Of a stretch of 64,000 bases of DNA, positions 1 to 12,180 are shown in pieces. The DNA comes from Camelus bactrianus (Eukaryota > Chordata > Mammalia > Artiodactyla > Camelidae), in assembly GCF_048773025.1 (NCBI RefSeq), contig NC_133547.1, forward strand, positions 45,599,004 to 45,663,003, given 5' to 3'. Position 1 is the stretch's first letter, and each line of letters opens with the position of its first letter. The notes beneath the pieces were generated by a model. The model ran no database searches. It was not told the DNA's origin and saw only the letters and a list, made by a program, of their open reading frames with translations. The position numbers and the translations under genes were made by a program.

Positions 1-465
1 TACAGATTATCTGGGTGGACCTGACCTAATCACATGAGCAATTTAAAAGCAGAGAGTTTTCTGTGGCTGATAGCAGAAGAGTAAGTCAGAGGCTCAAAGC
101 ATGAGAAGAAGGGTTTGATGCACTTTGCTGGCTTAAAGATAGAGGGGGGCCACATGGTAAGGAGTGTGTGTGGCTTCTGGGAGCTAAGCTTGGTACCCAG
201 CTGAAAAGCCAGCAAAGAAACAGAGTCTTACATCCTCTAGGAGATGAATTCAACCACAAGACTCAGCCTGGAAGAGGACCCCAGAGGAGACCCACAGCCC
301 CAATCAACACTTTGATTTCAGCCCAGTGAGAACCTGAGAAGAGCATCCAGCCCCACGACACCCGGACTTCTGATCTGCAGAAACTGAGGTAATAAATCTG
401 TGTTGTTGTAAAATACTAAGCTTGTGCCAATTTGTTATTCAACAATAGAAACAACTAACACGAGA
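1..465 (+). mobile_element. MLT1-like solo LTR fossil (ERVL-MaLR), cut by window edge
   Basis: The end of this segment follows the MLT1 LTR pattern: a stretch like 'tttcagcccagtgagaacc', then 'ggacttctgatctgcagaaactg', an 'aataaatctgtgttgtt' polyadenylation-type motif and a terminal 'gaaacaactaacacga'. Its beginning lies outside the window. MaLR LTRs of this type are shared across placental mammals, so the copy is very old (roughly 100 million years, by family). No internal viral part is visible. It is a degraded relic. The family call is from memory of the consensus. Confidence 0.65.
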
Positions 466-1324
466 TAAATAAACAGCAGCCACACAGTGAGATCAGATGG
501 GGCAAATCTGCCGTGTATGTGGTCGGTTGTTGACTCTGGACCGATTTTCCGCCTTCTCTTTCCGAAGTGCATCTCAGTTTTGTTCACTGCTCATCCATAC
601 ATACACTCACCACCACTACCTGTGCAAGTGTGGGCTGATTCGTCTAAATCAGGCTTTCTTGATTTTGGTACAATTGACATCTTGGCCTGGATAATTTTAT
701 TGTGGGGGAATGGTCTGTGCATTGTAAGGTGTGTAGAAGCATCCTTGGCTTCTACCTACTATTTGCCAGTGACACACACTCCTCTGACTCCCAGCAGTGA
801 CCATCAAATATGTCTCCAGATATTGTTAAATGTCCTGGGCATGGGCAGGTGGGGAGCAAAGTCACACCCAGCTGAGAACCTTGTAAGCTCACCCACCCTG
901 CTAACAATTGGTTCAAGAATAGGTATGTGATCACTTTGGGAAAATGAGCTGAAAAAAGAGGTTTGGGGGGAAATTCTAAGAAAATCTCATCCATCAAGGA
1001 ATGTCACTGGATGTAACCCTGTTTCTCTGCCTGTAGACATTATTGTGTACAGATTGAGTCCCAGGGATGCTGCAGCCAACCCTGAAATCTACCTTACCTT
1101 TAGACTTCTCATTACGGGTGCCAGCTTCCTTATTGTTCAAGATAGTTTGAGATTGCTGGAAAGAGTTCAACGGATATTTGGTTTTTGCAGTCGAGAGTTG
1201 CCTGGCTGGTGCCAATGTACAAGGTGCTTTTGAAACTGAGGGCGGGTGCACTTCAGGAAGCTGAGTCAAGAAATAAAAAGGTGAATCTGGGAGAAAACAG
1301 TCACAGAGGGCTTTCACACTCTGT
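466..1324. other. Upstream non-coding, nothing recognised
   Basis: No gene, RNA gene or repeat family is recognisable here. Open frames on both strands are short, overlap each other and resemble no known protein. It looks like ordinary single-copy or fully decayed sequence. Confidence 0.5.
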
Positions 1325-2435
1325 TTTTTTGTTGTTGTTGTTGTTTTAAGAAACCTACTCCCTTAACAACTGTCAAATATGCAATGCAGGATCATTAACT
1401 ATAGTCACCATACTATATGTTACAGGACTTCTTTATCTTGTAACTGGAAGTTTGTGCTTTTTGATCCCTTCAGCCATTTCACCCACCATCTACCCCCCAC
1501 CTCTGGCAATTACCAATCTGTTCTCCGTAACTACAAGCTTGGGTTTATTTATTTATTTATGATTTCCATATACAAGTGAGATCATACAGTATTTATCTTT
1601 CTCTGTCTGATTCATTTCACTTAGCCTAATGCCCTCAAGTTTCATCCATGTTGTCACAAATGGCAAGATTTCATCCCTTTATTACAGCTGAATAATATTC
1701 CATTGCATGTGTAAATATATATGTGTATATATCTATATGTTTTCATGTTTTCTTTATCCATTCATCCATCCATGAACACTTAGATTGTTTCCATATCTTG
1801 ACTGTGGTAAATGACACTGCAGTGAACATGGAGGTGCATATATTTTTCGAAGTTAGTGTTTTCATTTTCTTCAGATAAATACCCAGAAATGGAAGTACTG
1901 GATCATATGGTCATTCTACTTTTAATTTCTTGAGGAACCTCCGTACCATTTTCCACAGTGGCTGCACCAATTTACATTCCCACCAGTGATGCACAAGGCT
2001 TCCCTTTTCTCCATATCCTCACCAACACTTGTTATGTCTTACCTTTTTGATAACAGCCATTCTAAAAGGTGTGAAGTGATATCACATTGTGGTTTTGATG
2101 TGCATTTCCCTGGTGATTATTAATGTCAAGCATCTTTTCATGGACCTGTTGGCCATCTGTATGCCTTCTTTGAAAAGATGTCTGTTCAGATCTACCCATA
2201 TTTTAACCAGATTGTTTGTGTTTTGGCTTTTGAGTTGAATGAGTTCTTTATATATTTTCAATATTAATTCCTCATTAGATATGTGATTTGAAACTTTTTT
2301 GTCTCGTCCAGTTGGTTGCTTTTTCATTTTGTTGATGGTTTCTTTTGCTGTGCAGAAGCTTTTTAGTTTGATGTAGTCACACTTATTTATTTCTGCTTTT
2401 GTTGCCTCTGCTTTTGGTGTCAAATCACATCCTTA
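1325..2435 (-). mobile_element. Old L1 (LINE-1) 3' fragment
   Basis: The + strand starts with a T-rich tract (the L1 poly-A tail) and then shows the complement of an L1 3' UTR and ORF2 end, with landmarks such as 'ttcatccatgttgtcacaaatggcaagat', 'ataatattccattgca' and 'ttccacagtggctgcaccaatttacattcc'. The frame at 2082-2423 on the - strand is a remnant of ORF2. Divergence and the 3' UTR type suggest an L1M-age copy shared by many placentals. It is 5'-truncated, lacks ORF1 and is inactive. Confidence 0.85.
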
Positions 2436-2449
2436 TTTGATCCTAACTA

Positions 2450-2565
2450 CACCAGAAGAATGTACTATTACCATCATCTTATGTCTCAGGAAAGTTAATG
2501 CTTGTCCATCCTTACAAGGCAATGATGAGTCAAGATTCAAACCCAGGTCTTCTGATACCAGTTAT
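2450..2565 (-). repeat. MIR-like SINE relic
   Basis: The segment has weak similarity to the reverse complement of the MIR core, ending in 'gattcaaacccaggtcttctga', the typical tRNA-derived B-box neighbourhood of MIR. Only a fragment remains. It could be a chance match. Confidence 0.45.
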
Positions 2566-2584
2566 ATTTCCCTCCGTGTTTCCT

Positions 2585-2960
2585 TGAACAATGACTCCTT
2601 CCTGTCATCCTCCTGCTCAAAAATATTCAACATATTCCATTGTGTCTAAGAAAAAAATCTCAAATTTTTGAGCTCAGAATTTAAAGTTTTCCATAAACCT
2701 ACCTCTACTCATCACCCCAAAATAAGTAAACTCATCACTCCAGCTCATCACTCCAGTTGGGTCTTTTCTTGGATATCCCCCATCTATAGAAGTATAGAGG
2801 ACTGCTGTTTCTTCTCCACTTGTTTTAGCCCATTCTTTTATAAAGTCCAAGTTTATTCCTGAAATTATGCAAAATAGCCCAAGTTTTTCGTGAGGTTTCT
2901 TCCTCTTTCCTCTCAGAGCATCTCCTCAGCACATGTCACCTAGATGATCCTGTTTCACCA
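2585..2960 (+). repeat. L2 LINE relic
   Basis: The order of motifs follows the L2 3' region: a 'cctgctcaaaa' stretch, then 'aaaatctcaaa', 'ttttccataaacctacctct', and later 'agcatctcctcagcacatg'. The copy is very diverged, as expected for a mammal-wide L2. A second, shorter copy of the same part lies near 3170-3230. Confidence 0.5.
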
Positions 2961-3164
2961 GATGGGGCTCTAATTATAGTCATCATAATTCTAAGAATTT
3001 GGTCCCCACCTGCTTATATGGACCCCATCAGCATACAGCTTCTTCTCAGGACCCCTCCCTCAGGTCTTCCTTTTGGAGAGCTTCGCCCCCGTACCTGAAA
3101 CCCCTCTCACTCTGAGAACTCCAACATCTGGACCAAGAGTGCTGCCTTCTCATGCCCAGATTAC

Positions 3165-3235
3165 CTCTAGGAAAAAGCTCAAACTTTTGAACTAAGAATT
3201 CAGTTTTCCATAAACCTACTATGAGTCTCAACACT
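3165..3235 (+). repeat. Second partial L2-like copy
   Basis: About 50 bases here ('aactaagaattcagttttcc', then 'ataaacctac') repeat, with roughly 20% differences by eye, the segment at about 2655-2705. This is either an old local duplication or two independent L2 fragments of the same consensus part. Confidence 0.4.
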
Positions 3236-3509
3236 CACAGTCCTTACATGGCCAGCTGTGGCAGTCCACACTGAAGAAGGAAGGATGTGTTTCCTGATCT
3301 AGGTCACCCTTGGTTACTTGGAGGCCAGAGCAGCTTGCCTGGTGCCTCTGCTCACCCATCCTATCCCTGAAAGACAGAGCCCAGCAGAAACAGCTTGTTC
3401 AGCCTCCTTCTGCAGCTCCTTCCTAACATGGCTCAGTTCAAATGGACAGTAGCCCCATGCTGCTCCCTCTCTTCTTTGTCTCTATTTCTAGACATGATAT
3501 CAGCCGCCA

Positions 3510-3715
3510 GGTTTGGACTGCTTACTCTAAGCGGCATTATGCTAAGCACCCGACAAGTTACCTCATTTAATCCTCATCCCCACCAGATGGGATAGGCATC
3601 CTTATTCTACCTGTTTTACAAAATGGTCCCTTAGAGCTAAAATAGCTTAAGTAACTCACCCAAGGGCACACAGATTATCAGAGTCTGGACTCAGTGAAAG
3701 TCCTTGCATAATTAA
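3510..3715 (-). repeat. MIR SINE relic
   Basis: Reverse complement of the MIR core: 'ttacctcatttaatcctcatcc', a 'ttttacaaaatgg' step, then 'taagtaactcacccaagggcacacag'. It is a mammal-wide MIR and too diverged for subfamily assignment by eye. Confidence 0.75.
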
Positions 3716-3859
3716 CACATATATGGCCCTCAAGGTACCAAAGTCACAACCTCTTCCTCAGTCTTTGCCAACCAAAATCAAAACCCCCTTAAAAACAAGC
3801 TCCTGCAAGTTTGCACTTGGTCTGCAGATGCGCTCAGACCCACAACATACAGTATTACA

Positions 3860-4110
3860 AGTCATCACTGACACGGACTGAATGCTTACTATGTGACGGG
3901 CGCTATTCTAAACACTTTGCATTGTTGATGCATTTAATCCTTAAAACAACCCTGTTAAGTAAGCACTATTATTATCCCCTGTTTCACAGATGGAAAAAAA
4001 AAAATAAAGAAGGCACTAAAATGTTAAGAAGCATGCCTGAGGTCACACAGCTAATAAGTGGCAGAGCTGGGGTGAGGACACAGGCAGTCTGATGCCTGAG
4101 CCCACGCTCT
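3860..4110 (-). repeat. MIR SINE, nearly full length
   Basis: Clear reverse-complement MIR: 'gaatgcttactatgtgacggg', 'tttaatccttaaaacaaccctg', 'attattatcccctgtttcacagatgg', 'ggtcacacagctaataagtggcagagctgggg'. A short A-rich tract (about 3993-4010) interrupts the core. Confidence 0.85.
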
Positions 4111-4114
4111 CACA

Positions 4115-4305
4115 CCTGCTACCAATTACTGAGCATCTGCTATGGGCCAGGTACTGGACTGGGTCCTCTGCATGCACTTTCTCTAATCCCACCTCATTCC
4201 TGCCAGAGACTGATGTCCCCAGGTTTATAACTGAGGAACCTGAATGACAGATTAAATTAACTCGCCTAAGATCTTGCTTAGGAAATGTAAACATCCAAGT
4301 CTCTG
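4115..4305 (-). repeat. MIR SINE relic, adjacent second copy
   Basis: A second MIR follows directly in the same orientation: 'ttactgagcatctgctatgggccagg', 'tctaatcccacctcattcc', then a decayed end. The close pair may reflect two insertions or an ancient duplication. Confidence 0.65.
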
Positions 4306-6600
4306 CTCTGTTGTAAAGTCATTTGCCTTTTCATGCACACGTTTCTTCTATTGCCCCAAGCAGTTCCCCTGCTCCAACTTCCCAGGACCTCTCTGAGAGC
4401 TATGGCTCAGGTCTGGGCATAAATAGGAGGAGGGAGAGAAAAGAAGGTGGTGGCTGCCAGCTGCTGCTTCAAACAAAATATATCCACATTTACAAAGGCA
4501 CCAGGTCTGCTGTTGCCTAGCAATGGCTTTCTGCCTCCCAACCTGCTCCACCCATCCTTACCCACCACACAGTCCACACACCCCTTGGCCCCCAGTGTCC
4601 TCTGAGACATCCCCCTTCAAGGCTGCCTTTGTTCATTTTAACCTGATTTGCTAGGCAAATGCTTGCAACTTGCAGGGAGTCCAGGAAACACACAATTTGG
4701 ATCGCAGATGGCCTTCGAGCAGGCAAAGCAGAGCTGTCCTCCCTGCACGGCCCATACCTTGGTGCTCACAGGGTATCTAAGGCTGTGGGAAGGAGAAGGT
4801 CTCATTTCAGGCTCTTTGTCATATCCCTGAAGGTTTAAAAAAAGAGTTTTGTGTTTCACATATGTCAGGTCCTTTAAATAGTTCTTTGAAATAAAAGTTT
4901 GATTGGGATGGAACTAAAGTAGACTGTCTGGATTTTTTTTTTTCATCTTATCTCCCATGTTTGAAGTTGAGAGCCTCTTAAATTTAAACTTATCTGCAGT
5001 TCAGCCAGTCTAAAATGCCTTGGGGCTATTTTTGTCCTAGAGTCTTAAAGGGAGGTAGGACAAGGCAGAATACACAGTTCTCTGAGCTGTTCTTTCAAGC
5101 ATAAATAAAAAGGGACAACAGTACAGCAGCCCCCTGGCAAGCCCAGAAACTTCCAACTTCATGGTGAGAAGGTGATGCTGACTGACCGGAGAACTAAGGC
5201 TGTATTATCCCTCTCATGGGCCCCTTTGCCATCCTGGGCCCCTTTGTCCACCAAAAGAAAGAAAAAAGATTAACAATTGTATTTTACAATTCTGCTGGTC
5301 TGAAGATGAGTATAAACCAGACTGAATTCATTCTGTACATTTATTACTTTTATTATGCTCTGTTCATCTTTTTTTCTGATTAAAAAAAATTAAAACATTT
5401 TCATGGACCCTGAAAGGATTGTGGGTCCAGGCCACTGCAGAGCTCTGCCTGATGAGTAAGACGACCTGCTAAGAGCACACCAGCCTGCGCAGCATTATTG
5501 GGATTGGTACCCAGCCCCACGCTCAGAGCAGAGAGGCTAGAAAAAGTGTGAGGTGTGGTGCCTTCACTCAGGAGGCTTGCAGCTAGCTGGGCAGAAGAGC
5601 AAAGGCAACAACAGCAATCCCTCAGCCACAGAAACTCACCAAGAAAATCATCAAGGCCCCTTCCTTACTTGGTTGCATTCCCATTTAAACAAATAATGCA
5701 TTGTAAAAAGCTGATTGAGAAAAGTCCAGAAAGGTGGGAGGTGGCTCTGGCAAGCATGGTGATGATTGGATGTTGGGGTTAAAGAAAAGCCAAGGATCTC
5801 TGGGTCATCTACATAGACAGGAAATACAGACAGAGGAATGGAGTGGAGGAGGCAGCAGTGATTCCAGTGTAAGGCAAGTTGAGCTTAGATGCCCTTAGAG
5901 ACCAGGGCTGTTTCACTCCCCACTGGAGTCCTAGCTCCCTGTGCGTGGATCCAGGTGGAGAAATCTAGTGACGAGTTGCTTTTATGGATCTAGTGCCCAG
6001 AACAGACATCTGGGCTGTAGTTAGACCCTGGGGTGTTGCAGCAGATGCTGGTCTCTGACATGCACTCTCTACCTGAAGTCTATTAATATGAACACCTGCA
6101 ACTCCCTGCCTGTTCTGCCTTCAGGAATAGCTTCGGCCCATACACAGGACACACTGGTATTGCCAAAGGGTTAATGCCCCAGAGCAGCCCTCAACCAGTG
6201 ATGGAAATGAGGTTGGTAGATCAACAACCCAACTTCTTCATCCTTAAGTTGGGATAACTCTAAGGCGTGATCTGTATCATCTCCCAGAATTCTCCAGTGA
6301 GATTGAGTTTCTAGAGCTTTGGTTGAAACAAAGACTAGAGACATCCTGGCCACACCTTTTTTGGGTATGAGGCTTCTTTGGGTGAGGGGCTATGTAGCCA
6401 GCTCCAGGAGCATGTACATATGGAAAGGAAGAGTTGAAATTCTTAACTGATAATAGTCAACTTCTACCTAAATACTTATTGCTTACACACAGAGAGCTTG
6501 CCAACTCAGAGACAGCTCATTCTATTTGCAGGTAGATCTGGTTACTGGAAAGTTCTTTCCCCAAATGAAATAACATAAGTTTTTGACTTCTGCCTTTTGG
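4306..6600. other. Upstream non-coding, mostly unique
   Basis: I see no gene or clear repeat family across this 2.3 kb. A small direct repeat of 'gggcccctttg' occurs near 5220-5250. Open frames on both strands overlap one another and none shows a recognisable domain. Confidence 0.5.
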
Positions 6601-8682
6601 TTCTACTTTTTATTAATTAAAAGCTTTATTTTAGTTAAGAAAAGTTTATAATTCAATGATTTTTAGTATGTTCACAGAGTTTTTCAACCATCATCACAAT
6701 CAATTTTAGAATACTTTCATCACCCCAAAAGGAAATACCATATCCATTAGCAATCATTCATCAGCACCCGCTAATCCTCCTAGCCCATCCCTAGTCCTAG
6801 GCAACCACGAATCTATTTTCAATCTCAATAGATTTGCCTGTTCTAGACTTTTCACACAAATGAACTCATATAATATGTGGTCTTTTTTGAATGGCTTGTT
6901 TCACTTAGCATAATGTTTTCAAGGTTTATCCATGTTGTTAGCATGTATCTGTCCTGCATTCCTTTTTATTGGCAAATAATATTCCATTATGGATAGACCA
7001 TATATTTAGTTTATTAATTCATGAACTGATGACCATTTGGGTTGTTTCTACTTGTGGATATTATGAAGAAGGTTGCTATGAACATTTATGTACAGGTTTT
7101 TGTGTGGTTGTGTTTCAATTTGGTGGGGAGTGAAATTTCTGGGTCACATGGGAACCCTATGTTTCTCTTCTTGAGGAACTGCCAAACCGTTTTCCACAGT
7201 TACGCTCCAATCAGCAGTGTGCAAGGGCTCTACTTTTTCCTGATTCTTACCAGCAAATGTAACTTTATGTCCTTTTATTACATGGAACATAGTGGGTATA
7301 AAGTGGTATTTTGTGGTTTTGATTTGCATTTCCCTAATAACTAGTGATGCTGAAAATTTTTTCATGTACTTATTGGCCATTTGTATATATTTTTGGAGAA
7401 TTGTCTATTCAAATGCTTTGCTCATTTTTAATGAAGACATTTGTCTTTATGTTATTAAACTGTAAGGCTTCTTTATATATTCTAGATACAGATCCCTTGT
7501 TAGGTAAATGATTTGCAGGTATCTTCTCCCATTCTGTGAGTTATCTTTGCACCTTCTTGATTGTGCTTTTTGTAGCAACAAACTGTTTAATTTTAATGAA
7601 ATCCAATTTATCTATTTTTTTCATTCATTGTTTATTCTTTTGGAATTGTGTCCAAGAAATAGTTGCCTGATTTAAGGTCATGAAGATTTACTCATGTTTA
7701 CTTCTATAATTTTAGTTCTCCCATTTAGATCTATAGCTCATGTTGAGCTAATCTTTGTATATGGTGTGAGGTAATGGTCCAACTTCATTTTTTGGCTATC
7801 CAGTTTTCCCAGTACCATTTCTTGAAAAGACTAGTGTTTTCTCCATTGAATTATCATAGCAACTGTGAGGAAAATCAACTGAGTATAAATGTGGAGGTTT
7901 ATTTCTGGACTTTCAATTCTATTCCACTGATCTATATGTCTATACTTATGTCAGTACCACACTGTGTTAATTACTGTAGCCCTGTAGTAAGTTTTGAAAT
8001 GGAGAAATGTGAGTGCTACAACTTTGTTCTTCTTTTTCAAGATCACTGTGGCCATTGTCAGTGCCTTGCCTTTTCATTTCCATATGAAGTTTAGAACTTA
8101 TTTGTTCACATTTGCAGAAACAAAGCACCACAAAGGTATTTGAGATCTTAAGTAGGATTGAGAGGACTCTGTAGATCAATTTTGGGAGTATTGCTGTCTT
8201 AACAGTACTACATCTTCCAGTCCATGAACCTAGGATGCCTTTCCATTTATTTACATATGACACCCCTTTTGTTAAATTTATTTCTAAGCATTTTATCTTT
8301 TTAATGCTATTTTAAATAGAATTGTTTTCTTAATTTCATTTTTTTTTTGGATTGATCATTGTTACTGTTTAGAAATATAATTCAACATAGATATACAATT
8401 TGTGTTTCGATGTTATACCTGCAATATCATTTATTAGTTTGAACAGTATTTTTGTGTATTCCTTGGATTTTCTATATAGAAGATTATAACGTATACAAAT
8501 AGTTTTAATTCTGCCTTCCAATATGGATACCTTTTATTTCCTTTTCTTGTCTAATTGCTCTTGCTTAAACTTTAATTACAATGTTGAATAGAAGTTGTGA
8601 AAATAGACATCCTCATCTTAGAGGAAAGCTTTCAATTTTTGAAATTAAGTATAATATTAGCTATGGGTGTTTCCTAGATGCC
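6600..8682 (-). mobile_element. Old L1, left (3') part of an interrupted copy
   Basis: Reverse complement of an L1M-type 3' UTR ('catcaccccaaaaggaaatacc', 'ctaggcaaccacgaatct') running into decayed ORF2 ('attccattatggatagacc', 'ttttccacagttacgctcc', 'gtgccttgccttttcatttcc'). At about 8682 it is split by a younger L1 and resumes near 9827, since the sequence 'tttcctagatg' before the break joins 'tcttttatcaggttaagg' after it in the usual L1 order. Confidence 0.85.
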
Positions 8683-9816
8683 TTTTTTTTTTAATTGAAG
8701 TATAGTCAGTTACAATGTGTCAATTTCTGGTGTACAGCATAATGTCCCAGTCATGCATATATATAAATATATTTTCATATTCTTTTTAAAGGTTATTATA
8801 AGATATTGAATATAGTTCCCTGTGCTACACAGAAGAAATTTGTTTTTATCTATTTTTATATATAGTAGTTAACATTTGCAAATCTCAAACTCACAGATTT
8901 ATCCCTTCCCATCCCCTTTCCCTGGTAACCATAAGATTGTTAATTATGTCTGTGAGTCTGTTTCTTTTCTAGATGAGTTCGTAAGTGTCCTCTTTTTTCT
9001 TTTTTCCTTTTTTTTAGATTCCACATATGAGTGATATCATATGGTATTTTTCTTTCTCTCTCTGGTTTTCTTCACTTAGAATGACAATCTCCAGGTCCAT
9101 CCATGTCACTGCAAGTGGTATTATTTTATTCTTTTTTATGGCTGAGTAGTATTCCATTGTATAAATATACCACAACTTCTTTATCCAGTCATCTGTCTGT
9201 CCACTTGTCAATGGACATTTAAGTTGTTTCCATGTCTTGGCTATTGTAAATAGTGCTACTATGAACATTGTGGTACATGGATCTTTTTTAATTAGGGTTC
9301 CCTTTTTAATGATAGCCATTCTGACTGGTGTGAGGTGATACCTCATTGTAGTTTTGAGTTGCATTTCTCTGATAATGAGTGATATTGAGCATTTTTTTCA
9401 TGTACCTATTGGCCATTTGTATGTCTTCAATGAAGAATTTCTTGTTTAGGTCTTCTGCCCATTTTTGGATTAGGTTATTTGTTTTTTTATTATTAAGTTA
9501 TATGAGCTGTTTATATATTCTGGAAATTAAACCTTTGTCAGTAGCATCATTTGCAAATATTTTCTCCCATTCCATAGCTTGTTGTTTTGTTTTGCTTATG
9601 GTCTCCTCTGCTGTGCAAAAGCTTATAAATTTAATTAGGCCCCATTTGTTTGTTTCTATTGCCTGGGTAGACTTCCCTAGGAGAACATTGCTAAGATTAA
9701 TGTCATATAATGTTTTGCCTATGTTTTCTTCTAAGAGGTTTATAATGTTTTGTCTTATATTTAAGTCTTTAAGCCATTGTGAGTTTATTTTTGTGTATTG
9801 TCTATGGTCCCTCATC
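8683..9816 (-). mobile_element. Younger artiodactyl-type L1 inserted in an older L1
   Basis: It begins on the + strand with a T-run and 'taattgaagtatagtcag', the L1 3' UTR end shared by artiodactyl L1 families, then 'gaatatagttccctgtgcta'. The - strand frame at 9014-9364 gives the L1 ORF2 C-terminus ([16 protein letters not shown] ... [10 protein letters not shown]), and 9498-9815 is further ORF2. The copy is about 1.1 kb and 5'-truncated, so it is not mobile. Flanks match as target-site duplications: 'gatgcctttt' at 8677-8686 and 'gatgtctttt' at 9817-9826. It clearly post-dates the host L1. Confidence 0.85.
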
Positions 9817-9826
9817 GATGTCTTTT

Positions 9827-10584
9827 ATCAGGTTAAGGAAAGTATCTTCTATTCCTAGTATGTTGAATATTTTTGTCATGAAATGTGCTGGATTTTGTCA
9901 AATATTTTCTCAGCATCTATTGAGATGATCATGTAGCTTATGGCCTTTATTCTATTAATATAGTGTATGAAATTAATTGATTTTCATGTGTTAAATCAAG
10001 TTTGCATTGTTTGGATAGATCACACTTGATAATGATGTAGAATCCTTTTTAGGTTGTTGGATTTAGTCTGCTATATTTTATGTAAATATGTTTATATTTA
10101 TAAGATATATTGATCTGCCATTTTCTTCCTTCCTTCCTTCCTTTAGTAGTGTCTTTGGTTTCCATATCAATGTAAACTGATGCTCATAGAATGAGTTGAA
10201 AGTGTTTCCCTCTCATCTATTTTTGGAAAGAGGGTATAAATGATTCATAATAAGTATTCTTTAAACCTTTGGTGTAACTCATCAATGAAGCTATTTAAGC
10301 CAGTGTGTTCTGTTGTAAATAATTGCTGGGGTTTTTCTGTTGTGCTTTGTTTCATTTTGTTTTGTTTTTTACCTGATTCAATCTCTTGTTTTAGGTCTAT
10401 TCAGATTTTCTAGTTCTTCATGAGTTAAGTTTTGGTAGTTTGTGTTTTCCTAGGAATTTGTTCATCTCATTTAGATTATCAAACATTTTGCCATACAGCT
10501 GTTCATTGTAGTCCTTTATAATCCTTTGCATATCTGTAAGGTTGGTAGTGATGTGCTCTCTTTCATTTCATTTTCATAATTCTT
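9827..10584 (-). mobile_element. Old L1, middle part resumed
   Basis: It continues the older L1 after the inserted copy: 'cttctattcctagtatgttgaat', 'tcagcatctattgagatgatcatg', 'tttggatagatcacacttg'. These are the complement of the ORF2 reverse-transcriptase coding region. The 'ccttcc' run at about 10124-10143 is a small (CTTC)n microsatellite within it. Confidence 0.8.
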
Positions 10585-10747
10585 TTAATATTTTATTTAT
10601 TTACTATTGTATTATTTAATTATTTAATTTTGGCAGTGGAGGGGAGGTAATTAGGTTTACTTATCTTTAGAGGAGGTACTGGGGATTGAACCCAGGACCT
10701 CATGCATGCTAAGCATGTGCTCTACCACTTGAGCTATTCCCTCCCCT
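10585..10747 (-). mobile_element. Camelid tRNA-derived SINE (Vic-1 type)
   Basis: On the - strand the element starts with a tRNA-Ala-like head: box A within 'tagctcaagtggtagag', box B as the complement of 'ggggattgaaccc'. It then has a short tRNA-unrelated part ('ttaggtttacttat' on + strand) and an A-rich tail shown as T/A-rich sequence on the left. It sits inside the older L1, so it is the younger of the two. Such SINEs mark camelid genomes. Confidence 0.85.
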
Positions 10748-11675
10748 CATTCAAGTAATTTGAGTCTTCTCTTTCTTTTCCTCCTTGGTAAGTCTGACTA
10801 GAGGTTTGTTCATTTTGTTGATCTTTTCAAAAAACCAATTTTTGATTCTGTTTATTTTCTCCAATACTTTTCTATCTTCTATTTCATTATTTTCCACTCT
10901 ATATTATTTCTTTCCTTGTTTCCTTTGGGTTTAGTTTGCTCTTCTTTTTCTAGTTTCTAAGGTGAAAAGATGGGTTATTGATTTGCAATCTTTCTTCTTT
11001 TTTACATTTATAAATTCCCCTCTAAAACACTAGTTGCACCAAGAAGTTCTGGTATGTTGTGTTTTCATTTTCATTCACCTCAAAATATTTTCTAAATTCC
11101 CTTGTAACTTCTTCTTTGACCCAATGGTAATTTAAGAGTTTGCTGTTTAGTTTGCACGTATTTAAGAATTCCCCCAAATTTCTTTCTGTTATTACTTTCT
11201 AATTTCATTCTCTTGTAGCTAGAGAACATATTTTGTATAATTTCAGTCCTTTTAGATTTATTGTGTCTTGTCTTATGGCCTAGCAAATGGCTATCCTGGA
11301 GAATGTTCCATGCGTACTTGAGAATATGTATTCTCTGCTTGCTGGATTGAGTGCTCTATAGAAATCTGTTCAGTCTAGTTGGTTCACAACATTATTCAAG
11401 TCTATTATTTCCCATTGATCTTCTACAAGTTGTTCTAGCCATTATTAGAAGTGGAGTGTTAACATTTCCAAGTATTATTGTTCAATTGTCTATTTCTCTT
11501 ATTAATTCTGTCCATTTTGCCTCATGTATTTGGGGGCTCCATTAGGTGCATGTATGTTTATGATTTTTATATCTCCCCAATGGATTGACCTCTTTTCATT
11601 ATAAAAGTCTTTCTTTATCTACAGTAACATTTTTTTATTTTAAAGTCTATTTTGTCTGAGATTAGTATAACCTCT
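10748..11675 (-). mobile_element. Old L1, right (5'-ward) part
   Basis: Continues the complement of ORF2 after the SINE: 'gtttgttcattttgttgatc', 'caaaaaaccaatttttgatt', 'cttctttgacccaatgg', 'ctggagaatgttccatg', 'attttgtctgagattag'. Together with 6600-8682 and 9827-10584 this makes one L1M-age insertion of about 3.8 kb, broken up by later insertions. Confidence 0.8.
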
Positions 11676-12180
11676 TGTATAAGTTTCCTATTGCCTCTGA
11701 AACAGATTACTCCAAATTAGTAGCTTAAACAACACAAATTTATTATTTTATAGTTGTGTGGGTCAGAAGTTCGAAAATCAAAGGGTTGGCAGGGCTGCGT
11801 TCTTTTTGGAGGCTCTAGGGTAAAATCTATTTCCTAGCCTCATTCAACTTCTAGAGGCTTCTTGCATCTTTAGCTTGTGGCCTCTCCTCCATCCTCATGG
11901 TCGGCAGCATAGCATTATGAAATCTCCTTCTTTCCTCCTCCCCTGCTGCCCCTTCATCTCCTCTGCTTGTCATCCACACTCCTGCTTCCATTTTATAAAG
12001 ACCCTTATGATTAAATTTGGCCAACGTGGATAATACAGGATAATCCCATCTCAAGAGTCTTAATTTAATTACATCTGTAAAGTCAATTTTGCCATGTAAA
12101 GTAGCACTTCCACCGGTTCTGGGAATTCATATTTGGGCATCTTTGCAGAGGGGCAGGGACATTATCCATCCTACCCCACC
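11676..12180 (-). mobile_element. MLT1-type solo LTR fossil (ERVL-MaLR)
   Basis: The + strand reads as the complement of an MLT1 LTR: 'aagtttcctattgcc', 'agcttaaacaacacaaattt', 'ggcagggctgcgttc', 'aagtcaattttgccatgtaa' and an end like 'attatccatcctaccc'. It is about 500 bases, so close to a whole LTR, and is degraded. No internal part is present. It seems to lie within the old L1, and short similar flanks ('cctct'/'ccact') may be its old target duplication. Age by family: early placental. Confidence 0.75.

Noticed and set aside
9014-9815. Two apparent genes on the - strand
   Set aside because: They are fragments of L1 ORF2 in a truncated LINE, not host genes.
10650-10747. Possible tRNA-Ala gene (and similar ones at 13.5, 30.0, 31.1, 51.9 and 63.6 kb)
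   Set aside because: The tRNA-like heads are followed by the same SINE tail and A-rich end at every site and have diverged cloverleaf parts. They are SINE copies, not tRNA genes.
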